Shown: piece after piece, positions 37,002-45,985 of the stretch
Numbering within the stretch: the first letter of the stretch is position 1
Layout: each line of letters opens with the position of its first letter
Origin: Cystobacter fuscus DSM 2262
Lineage (GTDB): Bacteria; Myxococcota; Myxococcia; Myxococcales; Myxococcaceae
Assembly (NCBI RefSeq): GCF_000335475.2
Contig: NZ_ANAH02000005.1
Span: 310,001-374,000 of the forward strand
Length of the DNA stretch: 64,000 nucleotides
Direction: 5' to 3'
Notes under the pieces: generated by a model
What the model saw: the letters and a program-made list of their open reading frames with translations, nothing else
Database searches by the model: none
Told to the model about the DNA's origin: nothing
Program-made: the position numbers and the translations under genes

Positions 37002-37955
37002 TCACTTGAAGGGGGGAGCGTAGAGAATGCCACCTTTGGACCACAGCGCGTTCATACCGCGCTCGAGCTTGAGACGGGACTTCATTCCCAGGTTACGCTC
37101 GAAGATCTCGTGGTAGTTGCCCACCTGCTTGATGACATGGTGGGCCCAGCCCGGTTCCAGCTGGAGATGAGAGCTGACCGCGTCCGCGGACTTGAGAAGG
37201 TGAAGCGCGTCGGGGTTCTTGTCGGCGATCTGCGCGTCGATGCTCTCGGACGACACGCCCACATCCTCGGCCTCGATGGTCAGGTAGATGACCCACCGGA
37301 CCACCTTCTCCCAGAGTCCGTCACCGGCCTTCACCGCGGGGCCCATGGGCTCCTTGGAGAAAGTCTCCGGAACGATGATGTGCTCCTCGGGATTGGGCAG
37401 ACGCAGGCGCTCGCCGGTCAGCGGGACGCGGTCCAGGGCATAGGCATCGCACTCGCGCCGCGCGTAGCCGTCCAGGGCCTCCTGGGGCGTGGAGTAGTAG
37501 CGCCCGGTGAAGGAGATGCCGTGCTGCTGCAGGAAGCGCTGCAGATTGATGTCCGTGGTCGTTCCCGATTGAAGCGCGACCGTCGGGTTCTTCAGTTGCC
37601 GCACGCTGGTGACACCGAGATCCCGGTGAACCAGCATCGTCTCTCCGTCATAGACGGTCATGGCCGCGAAAGTGATTCCCTGCGCCGAATCCCGAGAGAA
37701 GGTGCAGGTCGCGTTGCAGCAGAGCACATCGACGGTCTCATCCCTCAGGGCGGAGAAGCGCTCCTCGGGTTTGAGAGAAATGAAGTCGACCTTCGTCGCA
37801 TCTCCAAGAACCGCGGCGGCCACGGCGCGCCCGAAGTCGACGTCAAAGCCCCGCCAGCTCTGTCCTTCCTGATAGGACATGCCGTAGATACCACGGCTGA
37901 CTCCACAGCGAATCCGACCCCGCTGCTTGATGGTCTTGATCATTTCGTTGGTCAT
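37002..37955 (-). CDS. AapJ-like amino-acid binding protein without signal peptide
   Basis: First operon gene, 317 residues. Its sequence follows the general L-amino-acid binding proteins AapJ/BztA: RGRIRCGVSRGIYGMSYQE at the very N terminus, GFDVDFGRAVAAAVLGDATKV, ALQSGTTTDINLQRFL, KEPMGPAVKAGDGLWEKVVRW, VGNYHEIFERNLG and a final GGILYAPPFK. The mature domain begins at about residue 10, and the 16 upstream in-frame codons inspected are Arg-rich and not hydrophobic, so no export signal exists. No permease or ATPase gene is nearby. It may be a cytosolic binder or an enzyme on the binding-protein fold, or a relic that lost its leader. A GGAAGAG site is very close to the ATG. Confidence 0.8.
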   Translation of the reverse strand: MTNEMIKTIKQRGRIRCGVSRGIYGMSYQEGQSWRGFDVDFGRAVAAAVLGDATKVDFISLKPEERFSALRDETVDVLCCNATCTFSRDSAQGITFAAMTVYDGETMLVHRDLGVTSVRQLKNPTVALQSGTTTDINLQRFLQQHGISFTGRYYSTPQEALDGYARRECDAYALDRVPLTGERLRLPNPEEHIIVPETFSKEPMGPAVKAGDGLWEKVVRWVIYLTIEAEDVGVSSESIDAQIADKNPDALHLLKSADAVSSHLQLEPGWAHHVIKQVGNYHEIFERNLGMKSRLKLERGMNALWSKGGILYAPPFK

Positions 37956-38077
37956 GACTCTTCCAGCCCGATCAAGGGCGAGACGTGCTCGAGTTCCCGG
38001 CTCGCGCGGATTTCGGTGGCGGAAGTCCCGATGCGCTCGAGACCCGCTCTGCTCGAGAGCCGCGCGCGGCGCAAAGG

Positions 38078-38107
38078 GTTCTACCCCAACACATATTCGA
38101 TACGCAA
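38078..38107 (-). promoter_or_regulatory. Candidate promoter of the methylaspartate operon
   Basis: On the minus strand TTGCGT (38102-38107), an 18-base spacer and TAGAAC (38078-38083) lie in a local AT-rich island (about 38080-38145). Transcription would start about 115 bases before the first gene. Boxes are moderate matches only. Confidence 0.3.
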
Positions 38108-38866
38108 CATCCAGTTAATTCTCCTAGAACGGATTTTGTTCCGAGGGCTGGATTTTCCGCTTGCTACGCTCTCGCGGTAATTCCAGGAATACGGAAAGGA
38201 CGGCGGAGCCACCGGCCCCAGTGTGTTGGATGGCTCGGGGTCGCGCCGTGACAACCTTGGATCAAACCCTCCGGCTTCTCCGGGCAGCGCCCGAGGGAAA
38301 GTGCCCTCCTCCAGGCGCGCGACACGAACGGCCAGAGCACGAGAAAGCAGTGGAGGAGGATGCCCAGTCCGCCGGCCCGCGCGAGTCAACGGCACCTGGC
38401 GGCGTCCAAAAGCGCCTCATTCCTAGCGCCTGTCTGACACACACATGTGGCCCGTAAACCTACTTTGACCACAAACAAAAACCGACGCGTGGCGAGAGGA
38501 GAAAACCGCGTACGGCCTGGTCTCGATGAAGGAGCAAACCGGAACGGGAGGGGCCGGAGAATGCTTTGCGTAACAAAGACATGGCACAGATGGAGAGACG
38601 TCACCCGAGCGCCACAGGCCGCGTTCGCGAACTGAATGGCCTCCGCCGAGGGCAGCAGCGAAGGAGAGGGAAGGTCACGCCGTCTTCCGCTGTCATTCCT
38701 CTTCCACACTCTTCTACACCATGTCCGCCATCACTTCGTCCAGCACCACTTCTCCGGTCGCGCCCATCCAGGCTCCGCCTCGAGCGGGCCTGGGCGGAGA
38801 AGGGCTACCCCGCGGGCGTGAGCCGCGCGGGAGTGCGCGCGGCGGCCCTGTCGCGGGAGTGGGAGA
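38108..38866. other. Long intergenic region with a possible gene remnant
   Basis: No intact gene recognised. Near the right end, an ATG at 38721 starts a plausible N terminus (MSAITSSSTTSPVAPIQAPP). A one-frame jump later, the sequence continues LERAWAEKGYPAGVSRAG up to the amylase stop. This could be the start of a lost gene truncated at the amylase boundary, but the evidence is thin. The remainder holds only shadow frames. Confidence 0.25.
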
Positions 38867-40621
38867 CTAGAAGCCACCCGTGGTGGACACCGAGCCCGAG
38901 GACGGCGTGGTCAACTTGATGTTGTCCCCCGGCTGCCACTGCACGCCGTTGGCCGGGTTGCTCTCCTCGCGCTTGAGACACTTCCACTCGAGGGCGGTGT
39001 TCGCCGGGAGGGAGATCGCGCCCGTCCAGGTGGGGTAGCTCGCCGGGTTGAGCTTCACCGCGCTGGCGGGAGCCCAGGCGCCCAGGGCGCCGAGATTGCC
39101 GATGACATAGACGCTCTGGCCCATGTACGTCTGCCCGTTGTTGCACGTGAAGTTGACGGTGACGCTGCCCGGGTTCGGATTCGGGTTCGGATTGCCACCG
39201 CCGGAGACGACGGCCCCCACGTGGATGGCGGCCGAGGTCATGGCCGCCACGTTGAAGGTCGCGTTGCCGCTGCCGTCCACCGTGACGGTGCTGCCCGTGC
39301 AGGTGCCGTTGTTGAAGTCACCGGAGAGCACGTTGCAGTAGGTGCCGGCCGGCAGGCTCGTGGCGAAGGAGCGGTTGAGGGCGCCCCCCTCGCGGTTGAC
39401 GACCACGAAGCCCTTGCCAGCGCGGGCGAAGGCGATCTGGTTGTTGCCGTTGTCCCACCAGTTGGAGACGGCCGTGCCCTCGGTCACCGCGCGGAAGCGG
39501 ACCATGTTGGAGATCTCGCGCCAGCGGTGCTCGCACTGCCACTCGCCGAAGCAATTCACGGACGTGCCATTGTGGACGGACGAGCCCGGGGGCCCCGCGT
39601 CCGTGTTGCTGAAGGAGTAGCTGGACATCACCTGCGGATAGCCATACGGCCAGCCCAGCATGAAGACGTTGGCCAGGTTGTACAGGCTGCCGTCCTTGTA
39701 GGTCAGGATGTTGGCGCCGCCCGCCCCGTGGCCCCGCTGGTTGTCGTGGTTGTCGGTGAACACCACCGCCTTGCCGCTGGACATGAAACCCCAGCTCTCA
39801 CCGAAGGTCTTCAGGTTCTTGAGCTGGCCGATCTTGAACTGCTCGCCGATCTTCGCGCTGTACTTGAACTCGGTCACCGAGCCGAGGCCGAAGTACTGGC
39901 TGGCGGTGACCGCCTCGCCGCCCAGATCGATCACCTCCAGGAAGATGAAGGGCGAGCCGGTCATGCGGTTGCGGATGCCGGAGATGTCTCCCGGCGACAT
40001 GTGCTTGGCGGCATCGACCCGGAAGCCCTTCACGCCAATGGAGGTCAGATCGTTGATGTAGTTGGCCAGCGTCTGCTGCACGTAGCTGGAGCCCGTGTTC
40101 AGATCCGGCAGGCCGCTCAGATCGCAGTTCTGGACGTTGTAGGCATCCTGGTAGTTGCTGATGCTGCAGATGGGGGTGTGATAGTCGTTGGAGCCGTACA
40201 TGGGGTGGCTGCGCGTACTCCACTTCGTGCCCGCGACCCCCGTGCTGGAACCACTGGCCCCGTAGGACGCCGTGTGGTTGATGACGAGGTCGGCATAGAC
40301 GGCCACCCCGGCCGCGTTGCAGCGCTGCACCATGTCGATGAACTGCGCCCGGGTTCCGCCGCGCGAGTCCAACCGGTAGCTGACCGGCTGATAGCGGGTC
40401 CACCACTGCGTGCCGGTGATGTGCTCGTTGGGTGGAGACACCTGGACACCCGTGTAGCCCTTGGGCCCGAGGAATGTCTCGCATTCACGGGCCACGTCTG
40501 GCCATTTCCACTCGAACAGGTGGACGTAGACACCCGCTTCCGCCGTTCCGGACACGCTCAGCGCGAGCGCGCATCCAAGGGCGCTCAGCACTCCACCACG
40601 CTTGTTCACCGCGTTACTCAT
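38867..40621 (-). CDS. Secreted alpha-amylase (GH13) with CBM20
   Basis: Secreted starch-degrading enzyme, 584 residues, resembling the animal/bacterial GH13 subfamilies 24/32. Signal peptide about 1-29 (ending AEA-G). Catalytic barrel with nucleophile Asp203 in GFRVDAAKHM, acid/base Glu229 in FIFLEVIDLG and Asp293 in FTDNHDNQRG; EWKW and VSPPNEH near the N terminus also fit. Domain C runs to about residue 465, then an Asn-Pro linker (NPNPNPNPG) and a C-terminal starch-binding CBM20 (about 480-584, with VIGNLGALGAWAP and LEWKCLK). The ATG at 40621 has AGGTGAAG upstream and is preferred over the GTG three codons earlier. A palindromic operator lies 51 bases upstream. Confidence 0.92.
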   Translation of the reverse strand: MSNAVNKRGGVLSALGCALALSVSGTAEAGVYVHLFEWKWPDVARECETFLGPKGYTGVQVSPPNEHITGTQWWTRYQPVSYRLDSRGGTRAQFIDMVQRCNAAGVAVYADLVINHTASYGASGSSTGVAGTKWSTRSHPMYGSNDYHTPICSISNYQDAYNVQNCDLSGLPDLNTGSSYVQQTLANYINDLTSIGVKGFRVDAAKHMSPGDISGIRNRMTGSPFIFLEVIDLGGEAVTASQYFGLGSVTEFKYSAKIGEQFKIGQLKNLKTFGESWGFMSSGKAVVFTDNHDNQRGHGAGGANILTYKDGSLYNLANVFMLGWPYGYPQVMSSYSFSNTDAGPPGSSVHNGTSVNCFGEWQCEHRWREISNMVRFRAVTEGTAVSNWWDNGNNQIAFARAGKGFVVVNREGGALNRSFATSLPAGTYCNVLSGDFNNGTCTGSTVTVDGSGNATFNVAAMTSAAIHVGAVVSGGGNPNPNPNPGSVTVNFTCNNGQTYMGQSVYVIGNLGALGAWAPASAVKLNPASYPTWTGAISLPANTALEWKCLKREESNPANGVQWQPGDNIKLTTPSSGSVSTTGGF

Positions 40622-40671
40622 GCTCTTCACCTGGGTGCAGGGGGAATAGACGACACAGGACGCTGTTCCTC

Positions 40672-40689
40672 CTGGACACGACTGTCCAG
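40672..40689. promoter_or_regulatory. Perfect palindromic operator upstream of the amylase gene
   Basis: CTGGACACGACTGTCCAG is a perfect inverted repeat (7-bp arms, four-base centre), 51 bases upstream of the amylase start and about 120 upstream of the divergent dipeptidase start. It is typical in size for a dimeric repressor site; the regulator is not encoded nearby. Confidence 0.5.
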
Positions 40690-40810
40690 AAGAACGGGCG
40701 AGACCCTAGAAGCCCGCTTTCGTTGACCTCGCGCGTCATTCTCGGAAAGTGTTGGGAGACTCGATTCAGCAGCGCTGGCACGTGTGAGCCCGCTGTTCTA
40801 AGCCCCGGCC

Positions 40811-42058
40811 ATGAGAACCCCCCTGCCCCTGCTGGGCCTCGTCCTGCTCACCGCCGTGTCCTGCACACATGAGGCCCTCACGCGGCCAGCCCCCCCGCCC
40901 GGGGATTCCACCGAGCGCGGACGAGAACTCGCCCACCGGCTCATCATCGCCGATGGCCATATCGACGTGCCCTACCGGCTCCAGGAGAAGCTGGGTCCCG
41001 GGGGCGAGCCCACCGAGGACATCTCCCAGCGCACCGCCGGGGGAGACTTCGACTACCCCCGCGCGGTGGAGGGCGGGCTGGACGTGCCCTTCATGTCCAT
41101 CTACATCCCCGCGGAGCTCCAGAAGACGGCCGGTGCCTCGAAGGCCCTGGCGGACTCGCTGATCGACATGGTGGAGAAGCTCGCCCGCGCGTCCCCGGAC
41201 AAGTTCGCCCTGGCGCGCTCGGTGGACGAGGCACGCCGCAACACGGGCGAGGGGAAGATCTCCTTCGCGATGGGCATCGAGAATGGCTCCGCGCTGGAGG
41301 ACTCGGTGGCCAACGTCGCCCACTTCCAGAAGCGCGGCGTGCGCTACATCACCCTGACGCACTCGGCGGACAACCTGCTCGGTGACTCCTCCTACGCCGA
41401 GGGCGAGCACCGCTGGAACGGGCTGAGCCCCCTGGGCAGGCAGGTGGTGGCGGAGATGAACCGCGTGGGCATCATGGTGGACGTGTCGCACCTGTCGGAC
41501 GCCACCATCCGCCAGGTGTTGGAGACGAGCCAGCAGCCCGTCATCGCCTCCCACTCCTCGTGCCGTCACTTCACGCCCGGCTTCGAGCGCAACCTCAGTG
41601 ACGAGCTCATCCGCGCCATCGCCGCCAAGGGGGGCGTGGTGATGATCAGCTTCGGCTCGGGCTTCCTCCTCCAGGCCTCGCAAGACCATGAGAAGAAGCT
41701 GCGCGCGGAGGCCCTGGCCTTCATCCAGCAGCGGGGCCTGACGCGGGAGAGCCCCGAGGTCAAGACGTTCATCGAGAACTGGCTGCGCGAGCACCCGTTT
41801 CCCCGGGCGCGCGTCGAGGACGTGGCCGACCACATCGAGCACGTGGTGAAGCTCGTGGGCATCGAGCACGTGGGGCTCGGCTCGGACTTCGACGGCGTGG
41901 GCCCCACCCTTCCCGTGGGACTCGAGGACGTGTCGCGCTACCCCAACCTCTTCCGGGTGCTGCTCGAGCGCGGCCATGGCGAGGCGGAGCTCGAGAAGCT
42001 CGCCTCGGGCAATGTCTTCCGCGTGTGGCGGCAGGTGGAGGCCGCCGCCCGGCCCTGA
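40811..42058 (+). CDS. Membrane dipeptidase (M19), lipoprotein
   Basis: Zinc dipeptidase of the renal-dipeptidase family, 415 residues, exported and lipid-anchored (leader ending AVSC, Cys18). Metal ligands are visible: His50 and Asp52 in IIADGHIDVPYR, Glu in FAMGIENGSAL, and the two His in ASHSSCRHFTPG, with the GLGSDFDGVG motif near the C terminus. It hydrolyses dipeptides, including D-amino-acid-containing ones, and could act in wall turnover or prey-peptide use. Divergent from the amylase gene. Confidence 0.92.
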   Translation: MRTPLPLLGLVLLTAVSCTHEALTRPAPPPGDSTERGRELAHRLIIADGHIDVPYRLQEKLGPGGEPTEDISQRTAGGDFDYPRAVEGGLDVPFMSIYIPAELQKTAGASKALADSLIDMVEKLARASPDKFALARSVDEARRNTGEGKISFAMGIENGSALEDSVANVAHFQKRGVRYITLTHSADNLLGDSSYAEGEHRWNGLSPLGRQVVAEMNRVGIMVDVSHLSDATIRQVLETSQQPVIASHSSCRHFTPGFERNLSDELIRAIAAKGGVVMISFGSGFLLQASQDHEKKLRAEALAFIQQRGLTRESPEVKTFIENWLREHPFPRARVEDVADHIEHVVKLVGIEHVGLGSDFDGVGPTLPVGLEDVSRYPNLFRVLLERGHGEAELEKLASGNVFRVWRQVEAAARP

Positions 42059-42073
42059 GTCCCGGACGGACGC

Positions 42074-43156
42074 TCAGCGCATGCGCAAGAGGCCCATGCG
42101 CATGAGCTTGGCGAGCGTCTTGAGCGTCTCCAGCTCGCGCGCGGGGCTGGCCAGCACCAGGGTGGACACGTCCCAGTTGCCGTTGATGAGGCCCACCACC
42201 TGCCGCTCCTCGGGCTTGAGCAGCGACAGCTCCTCGGCGTCCGGCGACAGCACCGGCACGCTCAAGGGGGGCAGCGCGGCGTAGAGCGACGCCACGTGCT
42301 CGCTGTGCGCCATGCGCGCGAACTCGCGCACGCGCCGGTCCGTCGGATCGCTCGCCAGCAGCGTCGCGCACACCAGCTCCGTCGCGTCGAACTGCCGCTC
42401 GCGCACCAGCACCGCGCCCTTCTCCAGCATGTCCGTCACCGGATCCACCACCACCTCCGGCGCGCCCTCCACCTCCACCTGTTTGGCGCGCATCATCTCG
42501 AAGACGCGGCGCGTGGTGGACGAGCGCGACAGGCCGAGCGACAGCCTCAGCCGCCCCAGGTTCTGCCCCCCCGTGCACAGGGTGAGCAGGATGCGGTGCA
42601 TCAGCGGCTGACGCGGGCTCGGCGCCACGAGCGAGCGCACCGTCAGCGCATCCCCCGGCAGCACCCGGTCCACGTCCGCCTGCTCATCCACCCAACGCAG
42701 CGACTCGAAGAGCAGCTCGCGCAGGCTCATCTCGCACGGCGCCCACTCCTCGCCCGAGCGGTCCAGGTCCTCCGTCCAGTGGAAGGCGCCATGTCCGCCA
42801 CGCGTCTGGTCCACCATGGAGCCGAGCATCTCCTCGCGCACCAGCTCGCGCACCAGCTTGGGCTCCACGTGGTGGGACTGGAAGACGGACTCGAGGTTCT
42901 CGCCATCCACCGGCAGCGCCTTGAGCGCCGAGAGCACCGCCGCCCCATCCGCCAGCTTCGCCAGGGCGAGCACCCGGGCCACCCGGCCCCGGAGCCCCTC
43001 GTTGGCGATGGCCAACACCTGCCCCGAGAGCAGGAAGAGCGAGCGCTCACCGCCCTCCCAGGAGAGCAGTTGGAGCGTGCCGGTCTTTCGGGAGCTGTCC
43101 AACCATTGGAGAAGCTCGGGAAGCGGGAAGCTGGAGAAATCACCGTGAAGGGCCAT
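42074..43156 (-). CDS. DUF4388 domain protein
   Basis: Cytosolic protein of 360 residues. The N-terminal DUF4388/PATAN-type domain (MALHGDFSSFPLPELLQWLDSSRKTGTLQL, LFLLSGQVLAIANEGLRGR) occurs widely in myxobacterial and delta-group regulators and is thought to mediate protein interactions. The middle and C-terminal parts are helical with a winged-helix-like segment (LGRLRLSLGLSRSSTTRRVFEMMRAKQVEVEG) and another at the end. Start 43156 is six bases after TAAGAG and matches family N termini; an ATG two codons earlier is possible. Only 24 bases separate it from the divergent phosphatase gene. Confidence 0.75.
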   Translation of the reverse strand: MALHGDFSSFPLPELLQWLDSSRKTGTLQLLSWEGGERSLFLLSGQVLAIANEGLRGRVARVLALAKLADGAAVLSALKALPVDGENLESVFQSHHVEPKLVRELVREEMLGSMVDQTRGGHGAFHWTEDLDRSGEEWAPCEMSLRELLFESLRWVDEQADVDRVLPGDALTVRSLVAPSPRQPLMHRILLTLCTGGQNLGRLRLSLGLSRSSTTRRVFEMMRAKQVEVEGAPEVVVDPVTDMLEKGAVLVRERQFDATELVCATLLASDPTDRRVREFARMAHSEHVASLYAALPPLSVPVLSPDAEELSLLKPEERQVVGLINGNWDVSTLVLASPARELETLKTLAKLMRMGLLRMR

Positions 43157-43180
43157 GGCCATCTCTTACAGTTCTCCGCC

Positions 43181-44116
43181 ATGCGCGTCGCGGTCCTCTT
43201 CATCGATGGGGTTGGCATTGGACGAAACGACCCGGACATCAATCCGCTCTCCGGGCGCGACCACCTGCTCTCCTGGTTCCAGGATGCCCCGCCCCGCTCG
43301 CTCCCCGGGGCCGGCCAGTGCTTCCCAGTGGACACCACCTTCGGGATCGCCGGCCGTCCCCAGTCCGCTTCCAATCAGACCGCCCTCCTCACCGGGCAGC
43401 CCGCCCCCGCGCTCATCGGCCGGCACGTCCTCGGCTATCCGGATGCCCCCCTGCGCGAGATTCTCGCGCGGCACTCGCTCGTCAAACACCTGGTGGACAC
43501 CGGCCGCACCGCCACCTTCGCCAACTGCTACCCCGTGGCCTACCTGGATGCCCTGAAGCTGCCCCGGCGCCCCTCGGCCAGCGCCCCCGAGTTCACCCTC
43601 CCCCCGGCCGCCCTGCGCCGCTTGAAGGCCTCGGCCAGTACACTCGCCTTCGCCGCGGGCGGCGTCCCCCTGCGCACCCTGGACGACGCCCGCGCGGGAC
43701 TCGCCCTCCCCCATGACATCACCGGCGCCCGGGCCCGCTCGCGCGACCTGGACGTACCCACGCGCACGCCCGACGAGGCCGCCGAGGTCTTCTGGCGCAT
43801 CGCCGGCGAAGCCGACTTCACCTTCTTCGAGCACTACCTGGCGGACGAGGCGGGCCATGCCCAGGACTTCGCCGCCGCCCGCGACGCCCTGGACACCTTC
43901 GATGCCTTCGCCCGCGCCGTCGTCGCCCGCCGCCCGGCCGATGCCCGCGTGCTCGTGTGCAGCGACCACGGCAACGTGGAAGATTTGTCCACACGTTCAC
44001 ACACCCTGCACCCGGTGCCCGTGCTCTATTTTGGACCGCCAGCGCCCGAACTGGAGTCCCTGGCCACCGTGGCGGACGTGGGCCGCGCGGTGCTGCGTTG
44101 GTGGGGTGGAGCATGA
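43181..44116 (+). CDS. Metalloenzyme/alkaline-phosphatase superfamily protein
   Basis: Protein of 311 residues of the phosphopentomutase / cofactor-independent phosphoglycerate mutase / alkaline phosphatase superfamily. Metal-binding motifs: VLFIDGVGIGRND at the N terminus (Asp), SNQTALLTGQPA (the nucleophile position is Thr or Ser), FFEHYLADEAGHAQD (Asp and His) and VLVCSDHGNVED (Asp-His) with a late His in THTLHPVPVL. It probably acts on a phosphate ester or phosphonate; specificity unknown. Its stop overlaps the next start (ATGA). Confidence 0.8.
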   Translation: MRVAVLFIDGVGIGRNDPDINPLSGRDHLLSWFQDAPPRSLPGAGQCFPVDTTFGIAGRPQSASNQTALLTGQPAPALIGRHVLGYPDAPLREILARHSLVKHLVDTGRTATFANCYPVAYLDALKLPRRPSASAPEFTLPPAALRRLKASASTLAFAAGGVPLRTLDDARAGLALPHDITGARARSRDLDVPTRTPDEAAEVFWRIAGEADFTFFEHYLADEAGHAQDFAAARDALDTFDAFARAVVARRPADARVLVCSDHGNVEDLSTRSHTLHPVPVLYFGPPAPELESLATVADVGRAVLRWWGGA

Positions 44117-45030
44117 AGGGGCGCGAGGAAGGGCGTGGGGTGTTGGGGGCGGTGGCGCTGGGGCTCCTGCTCACGCTGACGGGGTGTGCCAGCTTCCGGC
44201 GGTTCGCGGTGGGCGAGGTGGCGCTCTCGTCGAGTTGGGAGAGCCCCACGGGCCACTACCGCATCGAGTACGCCCCGGAAGACGAGCGGGAGCTGACCCG
44301 GCTGGTGCGGGCGGTGGACGCGGCCCTGCCCCGGCTGGAGCGCTGGGGGACGCTGCGCGAGCCCCTCACCCTCCGGGTGTTTCCCGATCACGAGAGCCTG
44401 GAAGCCGCCGTGCGGCAGGAGGGCCTGGGGTGGCTGCGCGCCTGGGGCCGCTATGACGAGGTGTTCATCCAGGCGCCCTCCACCTGGGGCCTCGCCGGAG
44501 CCTCGCCGGCCCAGTTGAACGAGCTACTGGTGCACGAGATCACCCACAGCCTGATGTACCAGCTCTCGGCGGATCGCCTCGGCTGGTCGCGCAAGCGCAT
44601 CCCCTTGTGGTTTCGCGAGGGCATGGCCTCGTACACGGCGGAGCAGACGTACCGGTGGGGCTCGCTGGAGGAGCTCGCTCGCTACCTCGAGCGCCATCCC
44701 GAGACGGATCCCCTGCGCAAGCCCGAGGGGCTCTACCGCGACGAGTCGAACCTCGTGTACGGCGTGGCGCACCACGCCTTCACCTTCCTCGTGCGGCGCT
44801 ATGGCGAGGAGGCGGTGCGCGGCGTGATGCGCGAGATGAAGGGGGGAGCGGCCTTCCCGGAGGCCTTCGAGGCCGCCATCGGGTTGTCACCGGACGCCTT
44901 CGTGCGCGACTTCACCCTCTACGTGAAGTGGCGGGGATTTCGCGGCGGGCGGTCGCCGCCTCGGCCCCCCGCCGATGCCCGCCCCCTCGGAGACCCCCCT
45001 GCCGCATCGGGGGAGTCACACCCACCGTGA
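44113..45030 (+). CDS. Peptidase-MA-like zinc metalloprotease lipoprotein
   Basis: Exported lipoprotein of 305 residues; leader ending LTGC (Cys25). A gluzincin signature, LLVHEITHSLMYQ, provides two zinc His and the catalytic Glu, followed by WFREGMASYTAE supplying the third Glu ligand, as in peptidase-MA/DUF2268-like enzymes. The C-terminal 25 residues are Pro-rich. It is translationally coupled to the upstream metalloenzyme gene, so the two may act in one process; the substrate protein is unknown. Confidence 0.8.
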   Translation: MKGREEGRGVLGAVALGLLLTLTGCASFRRFAVGEVALSSSWESPTGHYRIEYAPEDERELTRLVRAVDAALPRLERWGTLREPLTLRVFPDHESLEAAVRQEGLGWLRAWGRYDEVFIQAPSTWGLAGASPAQLNELLVHEITHSLMYQLSADRLGWSRKRIPLWFREGMASYTAEQTYRWGSLEELARYLERHPETDPLRKPEGLYRDESNLVYGVAHHAFTFLVRRYGEEAVRGVMREMKGGAAFPEAFEAAIGLSPDAFVRDFTLYVKWRGFRGGRSPPRPPADARPLGDPPAASGESHPP

Positions 45031-45127
45031 TTGGCCCCCCGGTCCGTTTCTGTTACGACGGGTCCGGACCATCCCCACCCAGGCGCGCGTCCCCCTCGCG
45101 TCCCCTGGTGTGTGAGGAGACTGCAAG

Positions 45128-45949
45128 ATGAAGCTGCGTACACTGAGCTTGACGGTGCTTGGCGCCCTGGGGCTCTCCGCGACCATGGCCTGCCAGAAGG
45201 AGGAGGCCACGTCCGTGCCCGCTCCCGCCGCCCAGGCTCCGGCTCCCCCCACCATCAAGGCCCAGCACCTGTCCGAGGACGTGGCCGTGCCCCAGGAGGA
45301 GAGCGCCCAGGCGCCCAAGGGCGGTGGCACCATCCGGGGAGTGGTCACGTTCAAGGGCACGCCGCCCCCGCCCGCGCCCATCACCCCGGGCACGGATCCC
45401 AACTGCGATGGGATGGATCTGGTGGATCAACCCGTCCAGGTGAAGGCGGGCAAGCTGGCCAACGTCCTGGTGCGGGTGCAGGGCGAGGTGCCCGGCCAGT
45501 CCCAGACGCCGCCGGACCAGATGGTGGTGGTGGACCAGAACCGCTGCACGTACAAGCCCCGCGTCCAGGGCGCCGTCGCCGGTCAGCCCATCGTGCTCAT
45601 GAACAGCGACAGCACGCTGCACAACGTGCGCGGCACGTCCGGCGGCAAGCAGCTCTTCAACGTGACGCAGCCGCCCCTGAAGACGAAGGAGGCCCAGCCT
45701 CCGTCGGAGGCGGAGGTCATCCGCCTCAAGTGCGACATCCACCCGTGGATGACGGCGTGGGTGGTGGTGAACCCGAACGCGTACTTCAACACCTCGGATG
45801 AGGAGGGCCAGTTCCGCATCGAGGGCGTGCCCCCGGGCACGTACACCCTGGGCGCGTGGCACGAGACGCTGGGGACGAAGACGGCCCAGGTGACGGTGAA
45901 GGAGGGCCAGGAGGCCGAGGTCTCCTTCGAGTTCGTGGCGGCGAAGTAG
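45128..45949 (+). CDS. Exported cupredoxin-like lipoprotein
   Basis: Lipoprotein of 273 residues (leader with Cys22 in TMACQKEE), an Ala/Pro linker, then a plastocyanin/MauL-like beta-sandwich. The type I copper ligands can be assigned: His165 in STLHNVRG, and Cys202, His205 and Met208 in LKCDIHPWM. The C-terminal 60 residues form a carboxypeptidase-regulatory-like Ig fold (GQFRIEGVPPGTYTLGAWHE). It probably carries electrons between periplasmic or surface redox partners; none is encoded adjacent. A GAGGAG site lies 10 bases before the ATG. Confidence 0.82.
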   Translation: MKLRTLSLTVLGALGLSATMACQKEEATSVPAPAAQAPAPPTIKAQHLSEDVAVPQEESAQAPKGGGTIRGVVTFKGTPPPPAPITPGTDPNCDGMDLVDQPVQVKAGKLANVLVRVQGEVPGQSQTPPDQMVVVDQNRCTYKPRVQGAVAGQPIVLMNSDSTLHNVRGTSGGKQLFNVTQPPLKTKEAQPPSEAEVIRLKCDIHPWMTAWVVVNPNAYFNTSDEEGQFRIEGVPPGTYTLGAWHETLGTKTAQVTVKEGQEAEVSFEFVAAK

Positions 45950-45985
45950 CTCCCCGCGCCGCCCCCCCGGGCCCTCGCCCGCCGT

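Noticed and set aside
40773-40790. A second sigma-54-like element (TGGCACG) upstream of the M19 dipeptidase
   Set aside because: The -12 GC is one base too close and the TTGC half is missing.
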